Positions 23,137 through 36,918 are shown, numbered from the stretch's first letter. The stretch: DNA of 64,000 nt from Chlorops oryzae (GCA_020466095.1 CM035808.1:16407853-16471852), one strand, 5' to 3'. Notes: generated from the sequence alone by a model not told the origin. Translations and numbers: made by a program.

Positions 23137-26065
23137 TATTGATTTTTAAAAAGAGTCTAAATAGTCAAGAATGGAAAACATTTTACCTTAGATAATTTAG
23201 AATCCACAATGCTGCCATTGTGCAATTTTGAGCAACAAGTCTTGCCATACTATAAACTACTTACGTGGAGCCGGCATTTTCTGTTCTTTAAGGGTGATAG
23301 TCTTCAACTCGGTTTAAGAACTTCGAAAGGTTAAATTTACGAATATATTCTTTCAGTCTTCATGAACACTATGAGCCTAAATGTAAATAAATTTGTTCGA
23401 ATACATTCTAAAATGGTGCTGCCATAATTTTTGTTTCCTCTGTCAATTTGAATTTACCGGAAATTGAATCACATCCAGTTCAATTCCTGGGGAATTAAAA
23501 AACCACGGGGAACGGATTTCCCGGGTAAAAAAATAATCACATACTTTTATAAAGCAAAAGTTTTAATGCGTGCTATTTCTCTGGCATGCTCTACGTATGA
23601 GCAACGTTTCTATTTGCATTGCGTATGACGCATTTTTATATTGACAAAAAGCCAAATTTTATTCCGCTTTATTTTGGTCTACTAAATAATTGAAAAATAT
23701 TAAAAAAAATCCGCATAATGACCAAAAGCTGTGGGCGCGGCAGTAAACATGGTGACCTATGGAATTAAGCATATTTTAATCAGAACTTTATTTTTCCCTG
23801 ACCCAATATTTCAAATCAATCTAGTCACCATTGCTTTCCGAAACGAAAAAAAGTGGATTTTTCAATTAATAGTTTTGTTTTGTTTTACGAAAATCTGAAT
23901 TGAGTTGTTTCTGAAAATCCTTTATATCGTGGAAAAGGTGTGTGCTACAGTTCTGAGATTTGATATGTTCTGCACATAATTGATTGACCTGCCATTTAAG
24001 ATATCGAAATTGAAAAAGAGGCTGTTAATGGTTGAGTTATTTTCATTTAAACTCAAAAAAAAGTTTAAATTTTATATAATTTTTAAAATTTTTGGACTTT
24101 GGGCACCATTTTACACGATTTATTTAAAGAATTTTTAATTATTTTTGATTACCTATAATATTGAAGAATGATGTTTAAAAAATACAAAAGTTTTTATTTT
24201 TTAAAAAAGCTTTAGCCACATTTGAGAAAATTGACTTCAATTGAAGCAATAGTGCTAAAAATTTCAAATGCGATTTTCTCAAAATCCTTACGTGATGGAA
24301 TTTTTTGATATTTTTTTAATTATTCAGCAGACCAAAATCTACCAAAGCCACCACTCAAACTCAAAAGGAGGATTTCATTGCAGACCAGTGTAATTTAAAT
24401 TTCACGATGGGCACAACAATTTTTTTATCTTCTGATTTATTTTCTTGGAATAGTACAGGTGTCGTGTTTTTATGAATAATAATTTCAGTCATGTTGGAGG
24501 GATCATTTGATTTTGGCTTACCCCAAAATGTTTCTCATACCAAGCTGTCTTTTCGGCCATTTTCCTAATTCAAAACAAATACTCTCTGCTAGCTATCAAT
24601 GTCAGACATCAGCAAAACTCAAGTTGAAAAAACAATTGCACTTCTAGAATTTCAAAAAAATTCCACTAAGCAAAACCAGCGACCTTTTTTAATGTCTTTA
24701 CAAATATAAAAAGGAGCCAAAAATAAGAATTCTCATTTCAATGTCTATCGCCGCCAGACGCTGTCATCGGATATTTTTATTCACGACATCCTTCTATCCA
24801 TATCTCCCTACCGACCAATCACTTAAAAATCCCTTCGAATGTAAAAGGAAAAATAATCCGATTGAATGCTAACACAAAAATAAAGACATCTGCTTAGGGT
24901 CATTGCTCGAAGGCTCGAAATGTCTTATCCTTTCGAATTAAATTTTTTAATTAAAGAAAATTGAAAATTGTTTTAGGCAAGCGCGAGTTTGCGATTGCAA
25001 TTTATTTCAATTAAATGCTTCATCGACATAATTTGTAATTAGTGTCAACAATTACTTCACTTTTGCGGCAATACCAGCAGTCAAATATAGCCGCACCAGC
25101 TGCTCCAGACAACTTCGAGCACCGCAAAACCATAGCTATGCCTTTTAAGACCATTTAAAACGTTGAGCAGCAGTAGCGAAAATTCGCATTTAGCGCCTTC
25201 CTGGAAAAACGCCCAATCAATGCAGATATCAACCTATTTAATTCGCTGGAAAAACATACATAACGCCACGACAAATACTTGCGGTAATCATCGACCAACA
25301 CACGAGCCCCCATAGACATAACCCCAGATACGGACGACTGCTCCAAAGTCTAATGAGTCCGCGCTTGAGCTTTAAGTGCCTCCGTCTGCCCCCGTTTGCT
25401 TCTAAGCATTTGCCTCTTCCCAGCAGGCTTTACATGCACCCGTCACCACAAATTTGAATAGAAACATTCGGCCAAACCAATGCACAAATACAAAAATATA
25501 CAAGAGCTTGAATACATGAACACAACTACAACTACACAACTAAAATACAAGTTATGGTAATCGCTTCTTTGGAATTTGGAACGTCTTCAAAAGCATCGCA
25601 GCTTGCCGAACGTTTGGTGATTTTTTCAATTTTGATCAATAAAGATTTAAATTGCTTCTGGGGCTTCCGTTAATTGCGCAGATTTTGTCTGCGCTTCGCA
25701 TTGCCGTTACTCTACTCTGCTGCTCCATCTTTTGTTCTTTTCGTGTATTATTTATGACGCTTTTCGTTTCAAATTTCGCTCCAACAAAAGCTTGTTCGCA
25801 ATATTGCGCTTTTCATCCAAATACCATCCAGCGAAGGTAGCAGATTGTCGGGATTGTTTTGTGGATTGCCTTTTCCGTTATTTGATTTCGAGGAATTATT
25901 CGCTATCTGCACTGTTTTTCTTGCAAACATCAATTTTTGCATATTTTTTTAATGGATTTCGCAATATAAAAGGTAAATATATTAAAAGGTTTTTGTTTCC
26001 GAAATTTCCTGGAAATGAAGTCGCAAAAATACCAACCAATTTATTTAAACGAAATTGTCCTACTA
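23137..26065. other. Gene-free stretch
   Basis: A+T-rich non-coding sequence. The overlapping frames at 25652-26088 show no domain and run into the TIR element starting at 26066. Confidence 0.4.
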
Positions 26066-27769
26066 CACCGAAAAAAATCCGTAGGTAATATTGAAGAAAT
26101 GGGCTGCGTTATTGAAGAAACGGCAGTAAAAATAGAGCTAACTAAAAAAAGCAATCAATATGAATAAAGACGTTATTCAATATGAAGAAATTCAAATCAG
26201 GAAAAAAAGTTCGTTATATTGAAGAAATATCTTCAGATCTACGAAATTATATTAGTCAAATTTCTTCAAGTATATTATCCTGCTTCGTTATATTGAAGAA
26301 ATTTCTTCATATCTACGAAAATAATTATTGATATTGAATAAATTTCTTCAATATTACGAACGATTTTCTTCAATATGAAGAAATTTATTGAAATACGCAA
26401 CCCTGCTTAGTTATATAGAAGAAATTTCTTCATATTTATATATTTTAAAATTTCATCATATGTATTAACTGTTGTGAGTCCCGTCTGTCTCACATCTGCT
26501 ATTTTTTATAGACAAGAAAATCGTCCAAATATCATACACACAAAACAGTATATTAAATTTCTCATTGCAAGCAATAATGATTGACTAAATAAAGACTGGC
26601 GATAAGAATTAAAAAACAATTTTATGTATATATGATTGCGTCGTTAAAAGGACGAAAATTCTAAAATATTATGAGAGGACTTAAAGAAATTTTTTAAAAT
26701 AATGCAGCATTTTCCCTAAAAATATACTTTAAACCAAAATGTCAAGTCAAAGTAAATTACATCGAAATTAATTTTAATATTATTTTTATTTAGTATTGCG
26801 TTTCTTATAATGCCTCCAAAGATCAATATTATATATAGATATTTATTTTCTGTACTATATTTTACAATTATATTCCAAAATTAAGCATTAAAAAGTTTGA
26901 TATTGTGCTGAGTGTCACCGGATCCAGTACGAAATATGAAGCTCACTCATATGCAGAAGCGTCTCCCCGTCAATGTGGCACTTTAAAAAATTTCAGTTTA
27001 TTAAAAACGGAACACTTCGCAAAATATATATGGCATAATACACACCTATCAGATTTTCTGCGATTTTGAACGCGAGCAATATTTTCTTTCAATTTTCAAA
27101 TTAAACACAATTTCTCTGCTTCCATAAAGAAACGCGTCTTCACTTCATGGACGAACTTTGCTTATGACGCTGAATCTTCTGCCTTAAGACTCATCAACCC
27201 CAAGAACTTCTTCAAAATATTCACTTTTTCGTAATATTGAAGAAATTCTTCATATCTCAAGAATTACATCAGTCATATTGAAGAACTTTCTTTATTTATA
27301 CGAAATAAATTCGTTATATTTAATATATAAATTAATTTTAAGACAATTTCTTCGTCATATTGAAAAAATTTCTTCATATTTACGAAATTAATTTCTTTAT
27401 ATTCAGGAATACGTTTTGTTATATTAACGAAATTTCTTCATATCAACAAACAAATTACGTCATATTGAAGAAATTTCTTCATTTATACGAAAATTCTAAA
27501 TTTTAAAATGTCCTACGAAAGCTTTTGTCATATCTAAGAAAATTTCTTCAGTATGAAGAAATGTTTTCGTACCTATGAAGAAATTTTGTTATATTGATTA
27601 AACTATTTAACTCATATTGAAGAATTTTTTTTCGTTCCATTCACAAAATTTCTGCAATATACCAAATATTTTCGTCAGCATGAAGAAAATTCGTTATATT
27701 GACTAAAATTCGTATTCAAATATTTACGAAAATTTTTATTCAATATTACTGCCGATATTTCTTTCAGTG
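26066..27769. mobile_element. 1.7-kb TIR element with amplified TTGAAGAAATTTC word
   Basis: Ends are CACCGAAAAAAATCC and TTTCTTTCAGTG, each flanked by TA (26064-26065 and 27770-27771). Both outer zones (26085-26450 and 27220-27770) consist of dozens of variants of ATTGAAGAAATTTCTTCATAT with CTACGAAA linkers. The word is itself palindromic, so any stretch can hairpin. The centre (26470-27220) is unique and has no transposase frame. The TIR resembles those at 3157, 27800, 29621 and 36699. Confidence 0.72.
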
Positions 27770-27799
27770 TACCCTTGAGGCTAATATTTTTAATTAATA

Positions 27800-28435
27800 C
27801 ACAGAGAAAAAAATCAACCAGAAAACTGGTTAAATCAAAAGGAAAAACATACAAAACGGCTTCAACAAGGAATATTTTTAATTTTAACAATTTTTCTTGT
27901 TGAAAAAATAAAAAATTTTCCTTTTGAATCAACCATATTTCAGGTTGAATTGAAATGATAATTTTCAAAAATGGATTTAAATTTAAATTGTTGAACCAAC
28001 CACGGACATAGTTGAAATGACAAGATATTTTTTTAAAAAATTCCAAAAAAAAAATACCTATACAAGAAGAAATGTCAAAAAAAATTTAATTAACGTTCAA
28101 AGCAAATGGCCATAGAGCACTCTGCTGAACATGACCCAAAAAATAGCCATCGGATGGACTTCATCCGATTTGGTCACTCCGTTTTGGTGACTGCTTTCGC
28201 AATGCTTAAAAAGTTCTAAGATGAATACATATCTTATATGTCTTATTTTATTAAACAAATGAGAATTATACCGAACGAAAAGAAACGTAATTAAACATAT
28301 TTCCTTTCAATTCAACCAAAAATGTTGTTGACTCAACAATTTTCCTTTTGAAATTTTTTGTTCTGCTCGAGAATCAAAAGGACTGTGAATAACAATGCGC
28401 CCTTTTAAAAAAATCATGGTTACGTTCGCTCAGTG
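27800..28435. mobile_element. 636-bp TIR element with AAAAGGAAAA and GGTTGA words
   Basis: The left end CACAGAGAAAAAAAT is preceded by TA (27798-27799). The right end GCTCAGTG is followed by TA (28436-28437). Inner text includes AACCAGAAAACTGGTT, AAATCAAAAGGAAAAAC and their complements. A block at 28139-28295 is the reverse complement of 3421-3577 in the first TIR element. A second copy of the left half starts at 36699. Confidence 0.65.
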
Positions 28436-28790
28436 TATAACAAGGAAAAAAATACATTGTCTTTTCTCTTAAAGCGATTCAAAAAAATTTAATTTCTGAT
28501 GCAAAAGAAACGGGCGTTATATGGTTTCCAGACTATTGCGTTAAACTGAATTTAGTACCTTAAGTAGACTTTAATGGTGAGTTTAAACTGAGTTTATGGT
28601 ATTTAAATTCAGAAATAAACTCATGTGTTTAGGCATTCGTTGCTGCAACGCTTACATTTCCTTTACCTTTTTGACAACGATGAAATTACCTGTTTGCTTC
28701 TTTTTTCAAATCTTTAGAGGTGAAATGAATTTTCGTTTGTTTTAATAATAAAAATAAATAACATATCTTTCTCCCCAATTAATCTTGTTT

Positions 28791-28857
28791 GCGCCCGTTT
28801 TCGAACCTCAGCCTTTCGGGTTCCAAGGCGGAGCCCTATCCACTATACCACGATATC
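28791..28857 (-). pseudogene. tRNA-like sequence, degenerate (pseudo-tRNA or SINE head)
   Basis: On the minus strand, an A-box-like TGGTATAGTGG is followed by an arm GCCTT...AAGGC with a 9-nt loop, then a B-box-like GGTTCGAAAAC. The T-stem closing base is A instead of C, the acceptor ends do not pair, and the anticodon loop is too long. So it is not a working tRNA. Pol III box spacing is retained. Confidence 0.6.
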
Positions 28858-29620
28858 TTTTCGATCAATCAAAGCAAACATCTAATTTAAGTTCGAACAG
28901 GCGTGTGAGCTCGTAAACTCAGAATTTACAGTCTGAAAGGGTATTTTCTAAATTCAACTTAAGGAGCTAAATTCAGATTTTAAGTTGACAGTCTGGAAGT
29001 CATATAAGCCCGATTGAATAGTTGCGACGGGAAATTTTGAGGCCCACTTAAATATCACGATATATTTCGTAGAAATGATATTGCACTAAAGTCGCCGACA
29101 CACAGTGGGACGTCTAGTGGACAAAAATCAAAAATATTATGATGACAAAACCTATCGAATTGGGTATCATTGTAAACTAGTTGTTGAGAACTTCAGCCAA
29201 AAAATTCCTATAAATTCATTCTTTTACATATCGAAGAAAACTTTGTTTTATTTAAATTTTAAAATTTTCGGCTCTCAGTATTGACATGATGCGATAAACG
29301 TGCAACTCACCCGACGTATGAGCAATGTTATACGTATATCATGTATACGCAATCAAAACGACTACTTTATTTATTTTGATATAACATTTTTATATACAAA
29401 AACCATAATTTTTTACGCTTTTTCGGATGATTTGCGCGATTTTTATTAAAAATGCCTTTTCTGAACGTTTACCGCATCATGTCAATACTGAGAGCATCCA
29501 TATGCATTAGCAATTTTTTGAAAATCTCATCCAATTAAAATGAAACTTTTTCTTAAATGACTGCAAATACTTAGAGGTATTTTGAAAAAAAAATTTTAGA
29601 TTGGCGTCAAACTGGGAATA

Positions 29621-29674
29621 CACTGAAAAAAAATTAAAATTTATTTTTAGTTTTGTGAAAAAGTTTTCTCAGTG
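29621..29674. mobile_element. 54-bp remnant with the same TIR ends
   Basis: CACTGAAAAAAAA and TTTTCTCAGTG stand 54 bp apart end to end, each flanked by TA (29619-29620 and 29675-29676). It looks like a minimal internal-deletion form of the TA-flanked TIR family. Confidence 0.5.
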
Positions 29675-29734
29675 TAAAAATTGAAAAAAAAAATGTTCGA
29701 TTCCGTGTTATATTAGCAATTGGCCAACGTTTGT

Positions 29735-29940
29735 TTCATCTTCTTATCTTAATTAGTTTTTGAGATACTTATAAAGTTTTAAAACTTACTAAAGGCTTTC
29801 TAAAAAAGGATTTTCAAGGATATCTCAAGGACTTTTCGAAATAGAGCACTAAAAAAGTCGTCCCTACAGTGTTTTTAGATGCCACCTATCGAAAAATCAA
29901 CAAAAATTCAAAATCCCTTTCAGGGTGCCGCATGCCTTTG
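29735..29940 (+). repeat. Dispersed repeat, copy of 13470-13660
   Basis: Shares CTTAATTAGTTTTTGAGATA, TTTTCAAGGATATCTCAAGG and AGTGTTTTTAG with the copy next to the fold-back element. Divergence suggests an old repeat. Confidence 0.6.
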
Positions 29941-32900
29941 CTCAATCGGCAAGACCCTTTTCATACGCTTTTCAGGAGATCATAAATGCTCTATTTACTA
30001 ACTTTGAGTGGGCGTGGCACAAAAAGTGGGCGTGGTAGCACAACCAAGCTAGGTTTTTTTCAACTAAAGAGAACAACAGTAAGCTATGTTTCGAACTTCA
30101 ACTTTGTGAGTCCGAAATTGTGAAATTTCGAGGGCCCCTTTACATGGGGGTGGGGGTTGGTGTGGTTTGATTTAAAATTTTTTTTCAAAAATTCTTAATT
30201 ATATGGAAAGAAATGTCCATAGCCAAATGTCATTACTGTATGAAAACTCCTTCTATTTCTGTCCATGAAATGTATGGATTCGATCCACTGTGCGACAGCT
30301 GTATATATTTCGAAGCATACTTCAGGGATTTTCATATCAAAAATAAAAATATAAAAAATATTATAGCTGATTTTTAAATTTGAAATGGGTATAGCTCCAT
30401 ATTGCGGCATTTTATAATAACGGTGTTTTGTGAAGAATTACTTGGCACATCTCTGAGTACACTTTGATATTAGTTAAGAATACCAAACTTCAATTCATAC
30501 ATAGATATGCGCCAAAAACTGGAGTAAAAAATTGAAAAAAAAAATTTTTTTTCAAACCGTAACTGTAACTCAAAAAACTAATGATGCAGTTCGATTCCCG
30601 GGCGAAATAGGGTAACCTTTTAATTCAAGTCAGTCTGATTTTTGGACTATCACAGTGTTATATGTATACTTGTGTATTTATATCTACGAATATTAAATGC
30701 TTTCATGGAGGACATACCAAAAAACAACCCGCAATTCCCGCATACAATTAACTCTTCTAAACTAACTTTCTAAGCAAAAGACTAACTGTACAAACTTTCG
30801 AACAAAACGCCATTCATGTAAAACGCTCACAAAAGCGGTTATTAATCATCATTAGTCGTCGACAAGCAACTTATATAGCTTTACTTGAACAAATTTGTAG
30901 TTTTCCTTCTCATTAAAAATATTTGTTGGAGTTCCGCGTACACACCAAACTTTAACTTCAGTTTGAACAATTACCTCCGCTTGCCTCTCGGCTCACCAGC
31001 ACTCGGAGTGCTCTTGGGTTTCACTAGGCGGCGTAGGTGCACACAAAGAGCTTTTATGAAGCCATCAACTTTTTGAGCAGCTCGCACGCAATTTATGAAA
31101 AAGTCAATTTTACTTCCAAAAAAATACTAACGAAAAATTCTCGCAGAGCATCGTGCAAACCTACTACTACCCGTCAATCATCTCTGCTCTTGTTGGGCAC
31201 TTTCAGCCACATCGGGCCACACAACTCCTTTACGGCAAGGCATCAACTACATATGACTTTATTCGACTCGACGCAACATATTTTCTCCACTCTCCTGTGC
31301 TCTGCTCTGCTCTGCTCAAAGTACACTTGGCTGCACATAAACTCTAATAATGATTTCAACGCAAGATGAAGTGTGACAAATTTTCTAATTTCCTGTCTTG
31401 CATGCAAGAAAGCCCCCAAAACAAACAAAAAAATTATTTTTGAAAAAGTTCGTGGCGTCCAAGAAGACTATGCACTGCCACGCAACATTGCAGTCATATT
31501 TTCGCTGCGTTGCGTTGCGTTGCGGGTAAAATTTTTATAGTTTCCGCTTTGCTAATTTCTGTTTTCAACTCACGTAAAATTTGTAAACCTCTCACGCTCG
31601 TGCAGTGCTCAATAAAACAAAAGTAGGAAGAGCGAAGGCAACGGAAACGGTGCATTTTCGTTTTAAGTTTTGAAGGACTTGTGAAAACTAGAAATCAACA
31701 TTCTATCAAGTTCCCTTCCCTGTTGCCCTGTTGGTCGCTTTTGTTTGTATGTATTCGTGCGAGTATATCTTCTTTCCGTGATAGATGTATGTACCTACCT
31801 TCCTGTCGCTCGATTCTGCTTCCGTTTACTGGAAACGATGCAAGAGCGCGATTAAGGGTGCAGGGTGCTTTTTAAGCCTGCTAAAAATCTTCAGAAAAAT
31901 ACACGAGCATCATTTTTTGTTTGTTTTCAGTCTCCAGCTGAATTGAAAGTTTTTGGTGGTACCTGTTTATATTTTGCTGAAGGCGCCGTTCATGGGGTCT
32001 GAATTGTTTTGGTGCACCGTAAACTGATTGCGCTGTTTTGTCTATTCTGGTTTGTGGACCAGGGTCCTTGCCGCTTGGGGCTTTTCTACTGCTTCTGTTG
32101 ATGTTGTTGCTGCGGCTCCGAATCCGGCTGCGGCTCTTGCTGCTGCAATGCCTTTGGACAATTAACAAGCTCGGTTGCTAATTCCTTCGGTCTTCATATT
32201 CATTTCGTGCGTGCTCTGGGTAAATATCTTTTCGGGCGTTCCCGTGCAAACCAGATCTGAGTAGTGCGAAGAGAAATTATCAGTAAAATGAAGCAACTGT
32301 TTCATGTCCTATACGCGTACGTAACACTATTCCCATCTAACATTGTGAGTTGTTTGCTAGAGGAAGCCACACACACTGAATTGCTTATTTGTAGTGGAAG
32401 CTCAAGGGCTTAGAACGCGAAAGCGGAACGCAAAATACAAAACGAAAACGATTTTCTTGCGTAAGTTTATTGCCAGCATCAACAGCAATTATCGCCAGGT
32501 GAACTATGCCGTTGCACGATAACGTTGACTTAATTTCCCACTTTGCAGCTGTCGACGCTCACATCAATTAAGGACACGATTCGTGGAAGAGATACAAGAA
32601 AAAAACCCTTTTTTCGGAAGACAATAAATAATACTCATAAGCTCACATTAAATGGAATACAGTTGAATGTTGGCTCTCTCATTCGGTCGATAATTTTGTT
32701 CAGTTATAATGATATTTTCGCTGTTGCTAGCTCGCTTGCAATCGGAAAATTTGAGAGATATTGCGAAAGACACCAGAGTTAAATGAAAATTTTTTTTTTT
32801 GAGTCCTCCTTGTATGGAAAACTTATGCAGTGTGTTCGGTCTTTGATCTTGCGCACGATTTCTTTTTTTTGAGCTTTCCTTTGAACACATATAAGCCTTT

Positions 32901-33419
32901 TGTGAAAAACCGCACACGGTGAAGTTTTTGCTTTTTGTTCTGTAGATAATTTTTTGTATACATTCTTTTGAAAGACGACAACACAATGGAAAGTGTCCAT
33001 ATACAGTGTACACTTTCTTAAGCGGATACCTACGGAACCGAAAAATAAGTCCGCTTAACGGGGGTGCCTGCTTATGAAGAAACTATGTATTTGAGAAGCA
33101 GGAATACTAGAGCAGCAGGAGAGAGTACACTGTAGACACTCTTAATGGAAAAATTAACGTCCAGAGGAAAACTGTGTTCCTTAGATTTATCGCCTAAATG
33201 CTGAGAACGTTTTCCCTCATGCCGGTGTCTTCATAACAATGTCTGTCACCAATGAGATATACAATATATATATATATATATACATAGGTGACAATTTCAC
33301 GAATGAGTTTTTGGGTGGGTTCAATATCCTCCCTCAAGCAAACAATCAGCCCGATTCTTAATGAATATTCCCCGAGAAATGTTTCCCCAAAACTTTCATT
33401 GCAGAAAAATAAATTCTAA

Positions 33420-33790
33420 ACGTCAATGAAAGAGGTTATGCGATGCCTTTTTTTTTGAAATTTTCTAAGTTCTCGCTCGCGTTTTATCAAATTCCCCCAG
33501 TGATTGGAAAATGAGGATCCTTCCTCTTCTACTTCTTGCATGTTCAAGTGTCCCGACCTATCGCGGAGTCCGAAAAACGTGACCATGGTCCTCCATTTTG
33601 TTCTATCAGTAGCATCATACGAGGTAAGTCCTACTAGATCCCGTTTGATTGTGTCCATCCAACGGTGTTTCGGACGCCCTCGTTGTCTGCAAGCTTGTAT
33701 TTTTAGAGTTCAGTCCCTTTTTAACAAACTGTCCTCATTCGCTCTCTCTTTCTCAGGACGTGTCCATACCAGCGGATCTTATTATGGAAG
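33420..33790 (-). pseudogene. C-terminal remnant of a LINE reverse transcriptase
   Basis: Reading the minus strand from 33780, KIRWYGHVLRKRERMR is followed after stops and a frameshift by RGRPKHRWMDTIKRDLVGL and then TDRTKWRTM. IRWYGHVLR, GRPK and W..TIKRDL are the hallmark tail of RTE/CR1-group LINE polyproteins. At least two stops and one frame change make it dead. Only the tail is present, as expected for 5'-truncated copies. Confidence 0.85.
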
Positions 33791-36698
33791 CAACTTCATA
33801 ATGGCTACGAACGTCCCCGTTTGGAACATGACCAACACAATCCAGTCCGGCTAAACAGAGGAACATCTTTGTTTTCCATAACATAAAGAGCGACATACAC
33901 AACAATATGACAATATCACCAGTAGCATCACTATCAGATTGCGTTCAGATATCATACAAAATATACATCGCAACGTCATGTAATCTGGTTCTAAGGTCAC
34001 CCTGATAGTACCGATCATAGATTTCAAAGTCCCATTATAAAAGAATGAAATGTCTTTTTCTTGTAACAACAGGCAAAAAATAATATTCCTCATCACGACA
34101 GCAATCGCTTGACCTAATTATAAGACTTTGCCATCAGAAGCCACTGTTAGGCTAGTTCCAAAAAGATTATTCAATTTCTGTTTTCTGTAACACTTTATAT
34201 TATAGCAAATACGACGACTAACGTAGAAAAAAATAAATAGAGAAAAATAGAAAAAGAGAAATCACTGTAATCTTTTATATCCTCAAGAGAAAGAAATTTT
34301 TCAAGCACCACTAAAAACTCATTTCCTGCAGTTTGTTTTTTTTTTTTTTAATTTGGTTTTGAAATTTTTTTTTCTAAGATAAAATATTCCATTTCGTCTT
34401 ATCATCACTTCCAGAAAACTTTCACTCACTCTAAAGCCAAAATAAGAAGCATTCATTTGTCTTTAATTAATCTAAGCCAAGTTGGGAGCGTAAAGCACTT
34501 CAGAATTGCATTATAACCAGACCGCGAAATCACAAATTCTGCTGGAGCAGAAAAACTGAAATTTACATCGCACAATTAACAAGCATATTGGAGGCAGGGA
34601 GCGTACGACAAGCGCAACTGCAGCAGCTGTAATTGCCGCAACAAAAGCAAAGAATTTGCTTACCACTTTTTCTCATAACTGAAAAGAATAATTTGCTAAT
34701 AAGCAAGCGAAACAGACAAAAATGGAACGAAGGAGGAACCTTTGATAGTTTCTGCCATGGAATCAGAAATAGAATAAGAGTTTGCTGGACCCGCATCGCA
34801 GCTAACTTCGTTTTTTTTAAGGCAAGCATATCGCAACCGGAAATGCACAATGACAGCCAACCGCCATAGAGTGTGGAGAGCGGAGAGCTGGTAGGGGTGC
34901 ATCGCCGCTGTCGCTGGTATTGCGGTATCTTGGAAATAAATGAGGAAATACAATTCGCACAACAGTTTGCCGTGCTGTGTGCGGAATTTAGCGGAAGCAA
35001 AAAACTAATTAAGTCCTGAGTGAAAAGTCAGCATTGTGCTGCTAGTTAGCCCCGCCAAAGGGAGATGCAGTCAAATTGAAGAAATCAACGTAAAAGTGCC
35101 ATTTGTTTCGACGTGCGGCGCAAGACATTTCGCATTGCCGGCTCTCTGCTTGTTGGCGCTTCGCTGCCATTTTGCTGCTTCAGTTGCCATTAAGAAAGTA
35201 AACTCATTTCGCTTTGTGCGCGCGAGAGGTGCGAACAGCGGGGCGCCAACGAAGGCGTTACTTGTTTGTGATGAATTTATATACTTTCCTTACGAATTGG
35301 AACAAGCACTCAAACGGCTATGGGATCTTCACACTTCCTGCCGCTTTTACGAGAAGATGCTGCAGCGAACAACTAAATTAGTTGTGCAAACTTACTCTCT
35401 GATTTCATCGCTTTGTCGACGTTTATCTTTGGCAGTAAGGTCTTGTTTTTTTTTGGCACCTGCTTAAAAGGCAGGAAGTCCTTTCTCTACGGTTTTACTA
35501 CACCACCCGCTCCCCCCACTCTTTTTCGTTTTCTTTTTCTTTTCTTACTAAATTTAGTATGTACGTGCATGTCTTCGCACGTCGTAAGTCGCTCAATCAG
35601 CACAGTTCGAGGGCCAACCGTTCGTTTTTCCTGTTTTTTTTTAATCTTTCCATTTTCGGTTTCGCTTTTTGTAAGGACCTTTTTTGATAGACTCGTGTCG
35701 CTCAGCCCTCTAGTTGATGTAATTGAAAATTAGTAAGAAATATAATTAAAGATTCATTGCGCGCATAAGTAATAAGCTTTAGAACAATCACAGCACAGCG
35801 TTCTTGAAACCATAAGAGATACGGTAAGCCAAAGAAAAGCTTAAGTCGAACAGATCAGGTTTTGCAGCAAGCATTCCATTCAAAGAAAGAAGAATAATTT
35901 CAATCTTCTTAGGAGACAGAAATGGGCGAAAACGCTTGCCAAAACTGTAGGAAAATAACCAAAAATGAAAGAAGACTTCCCTAAATCGTTTCATTTATTT
36001 AAATTTTGCAATTCATTTTGGGCAATCTAAACCTTTTCTAAAAGCATTTCAGAGAACGAAAATATTCGCTTTTTTATGCTTTTAATGAAAGGAAAATATT
36101 TATTAAGAATCTCTAAACTGATAAAAAACAAAAATTTCTGAAAACATCAACACTGTGCGTTTCCAAGACAAAGCAACCAAGATAGGCTTTCTACTGTTAA
36201 AAAAAAATTTGGCTAAACAAAAGTTGCTCCTTCTACGCAAATGAAATATTTATTTAAATTAAGAGTTCTTTGAATTTATATTTATTCAAAATAAATTGAG
36301 AGATTTTTTTGCCTTCTTATCATCTTAGCCCGCCGCCCATCTCCGACTCTGGAAACATTTCAATGAAAGGCAAAATAAAATTATTCATTTATTGGAAGAC
36401 ACACTTGGGTGTTTATGTATTTGTTAATAATATTAACTTAATATAATCGAAATAAAAACAAAACAACCAGAATAGCTGCTATTTTTTGAATACCTTTTGT
36501 TCATATTTTGGGGTGATAACATTTTAGCGTGTTCATAGAGAAGCGATTGCACTGTATAGGAAAAATGAGGGGAACGATTTGTATTGCAGCTTTCGTGTAG
36601 TGATTGCATTATTTGAATGTAGTGCAATTTTTTTTTTTTTTCATATCCACCAAACTTAGTTGTAGTGAAACAAATTAACATAATTGAAAAAATATGTA
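33791..36698. other. Gene-free stretch
   Basis: 34560-35470 is somewhat richer in G+C and has long overlapping frames on both strands (145 codons at 34563-35000 minus, 143 at 35036-35467 plus) with no recognisable domain. I treat them as chance. Confidence 0.4.
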
Positions 36699-36915
36699 CA
36701 CAGAGAAAAAAATCAACCAGAAAACTGGTTAAATCAAAAGGAAAAACATACAAAACGGCTTCAATAAGGAATATTTTTAATTTAAAAATTTTTCTTGTTG
36801 GAAAAAATAAAGATTTTCCTTTTGAATCAACCATATTTCAGGCTGAGATGATAATTTTCCAAAATGGATTTAAATTTAAATTGTTTAACTAGCCACGGAC
36901 ATAATAGAAATGACA
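36699..36915 (+). mobile_element. Left half of a TIR element related to 27800-28435
   Basis: Starts CACAGAGAAAAAAATC after TA (36697-36698) and matches 27800-28020 almost base for base, including AACCAGAAAACTGGTT and CCACGGACATA. It stops where the MITE at 36919 begins, so the right half is lost. Confidence 0.75.
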
Positions 36916-36918
36916 ATA

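Larger units (their letters stand above)
28438..33415. other. Gene-poor stretch with repeat fragments
   Basis: Apart from the tRNA-like sequence at 28791-28857, the mini TIR remnant at 29621-29674 and the dispersed repeat at 29735-29940, I see no gene. 31490-32270 is less A+T-rich (GTTGCGTTGCG repeats near 31508, CAG/CTG-rich text near 32100) and could be a 5' region of something, but no exon can be shown. Confidence 0.4.

Noticed and set aside
26085..27770. CRISPR-like regular repeats
   Set aside because: Repeats are variable, palindromic and unspaced, bounded by TIRs, in a eukaryotic context; not a CRISPR array.
34563..35467. Frames of 145 (minus) and 143 (plus) codons
   Set aside because: Local G+C rise lengthens frames on both strands; no domain, repeats or splice logic.
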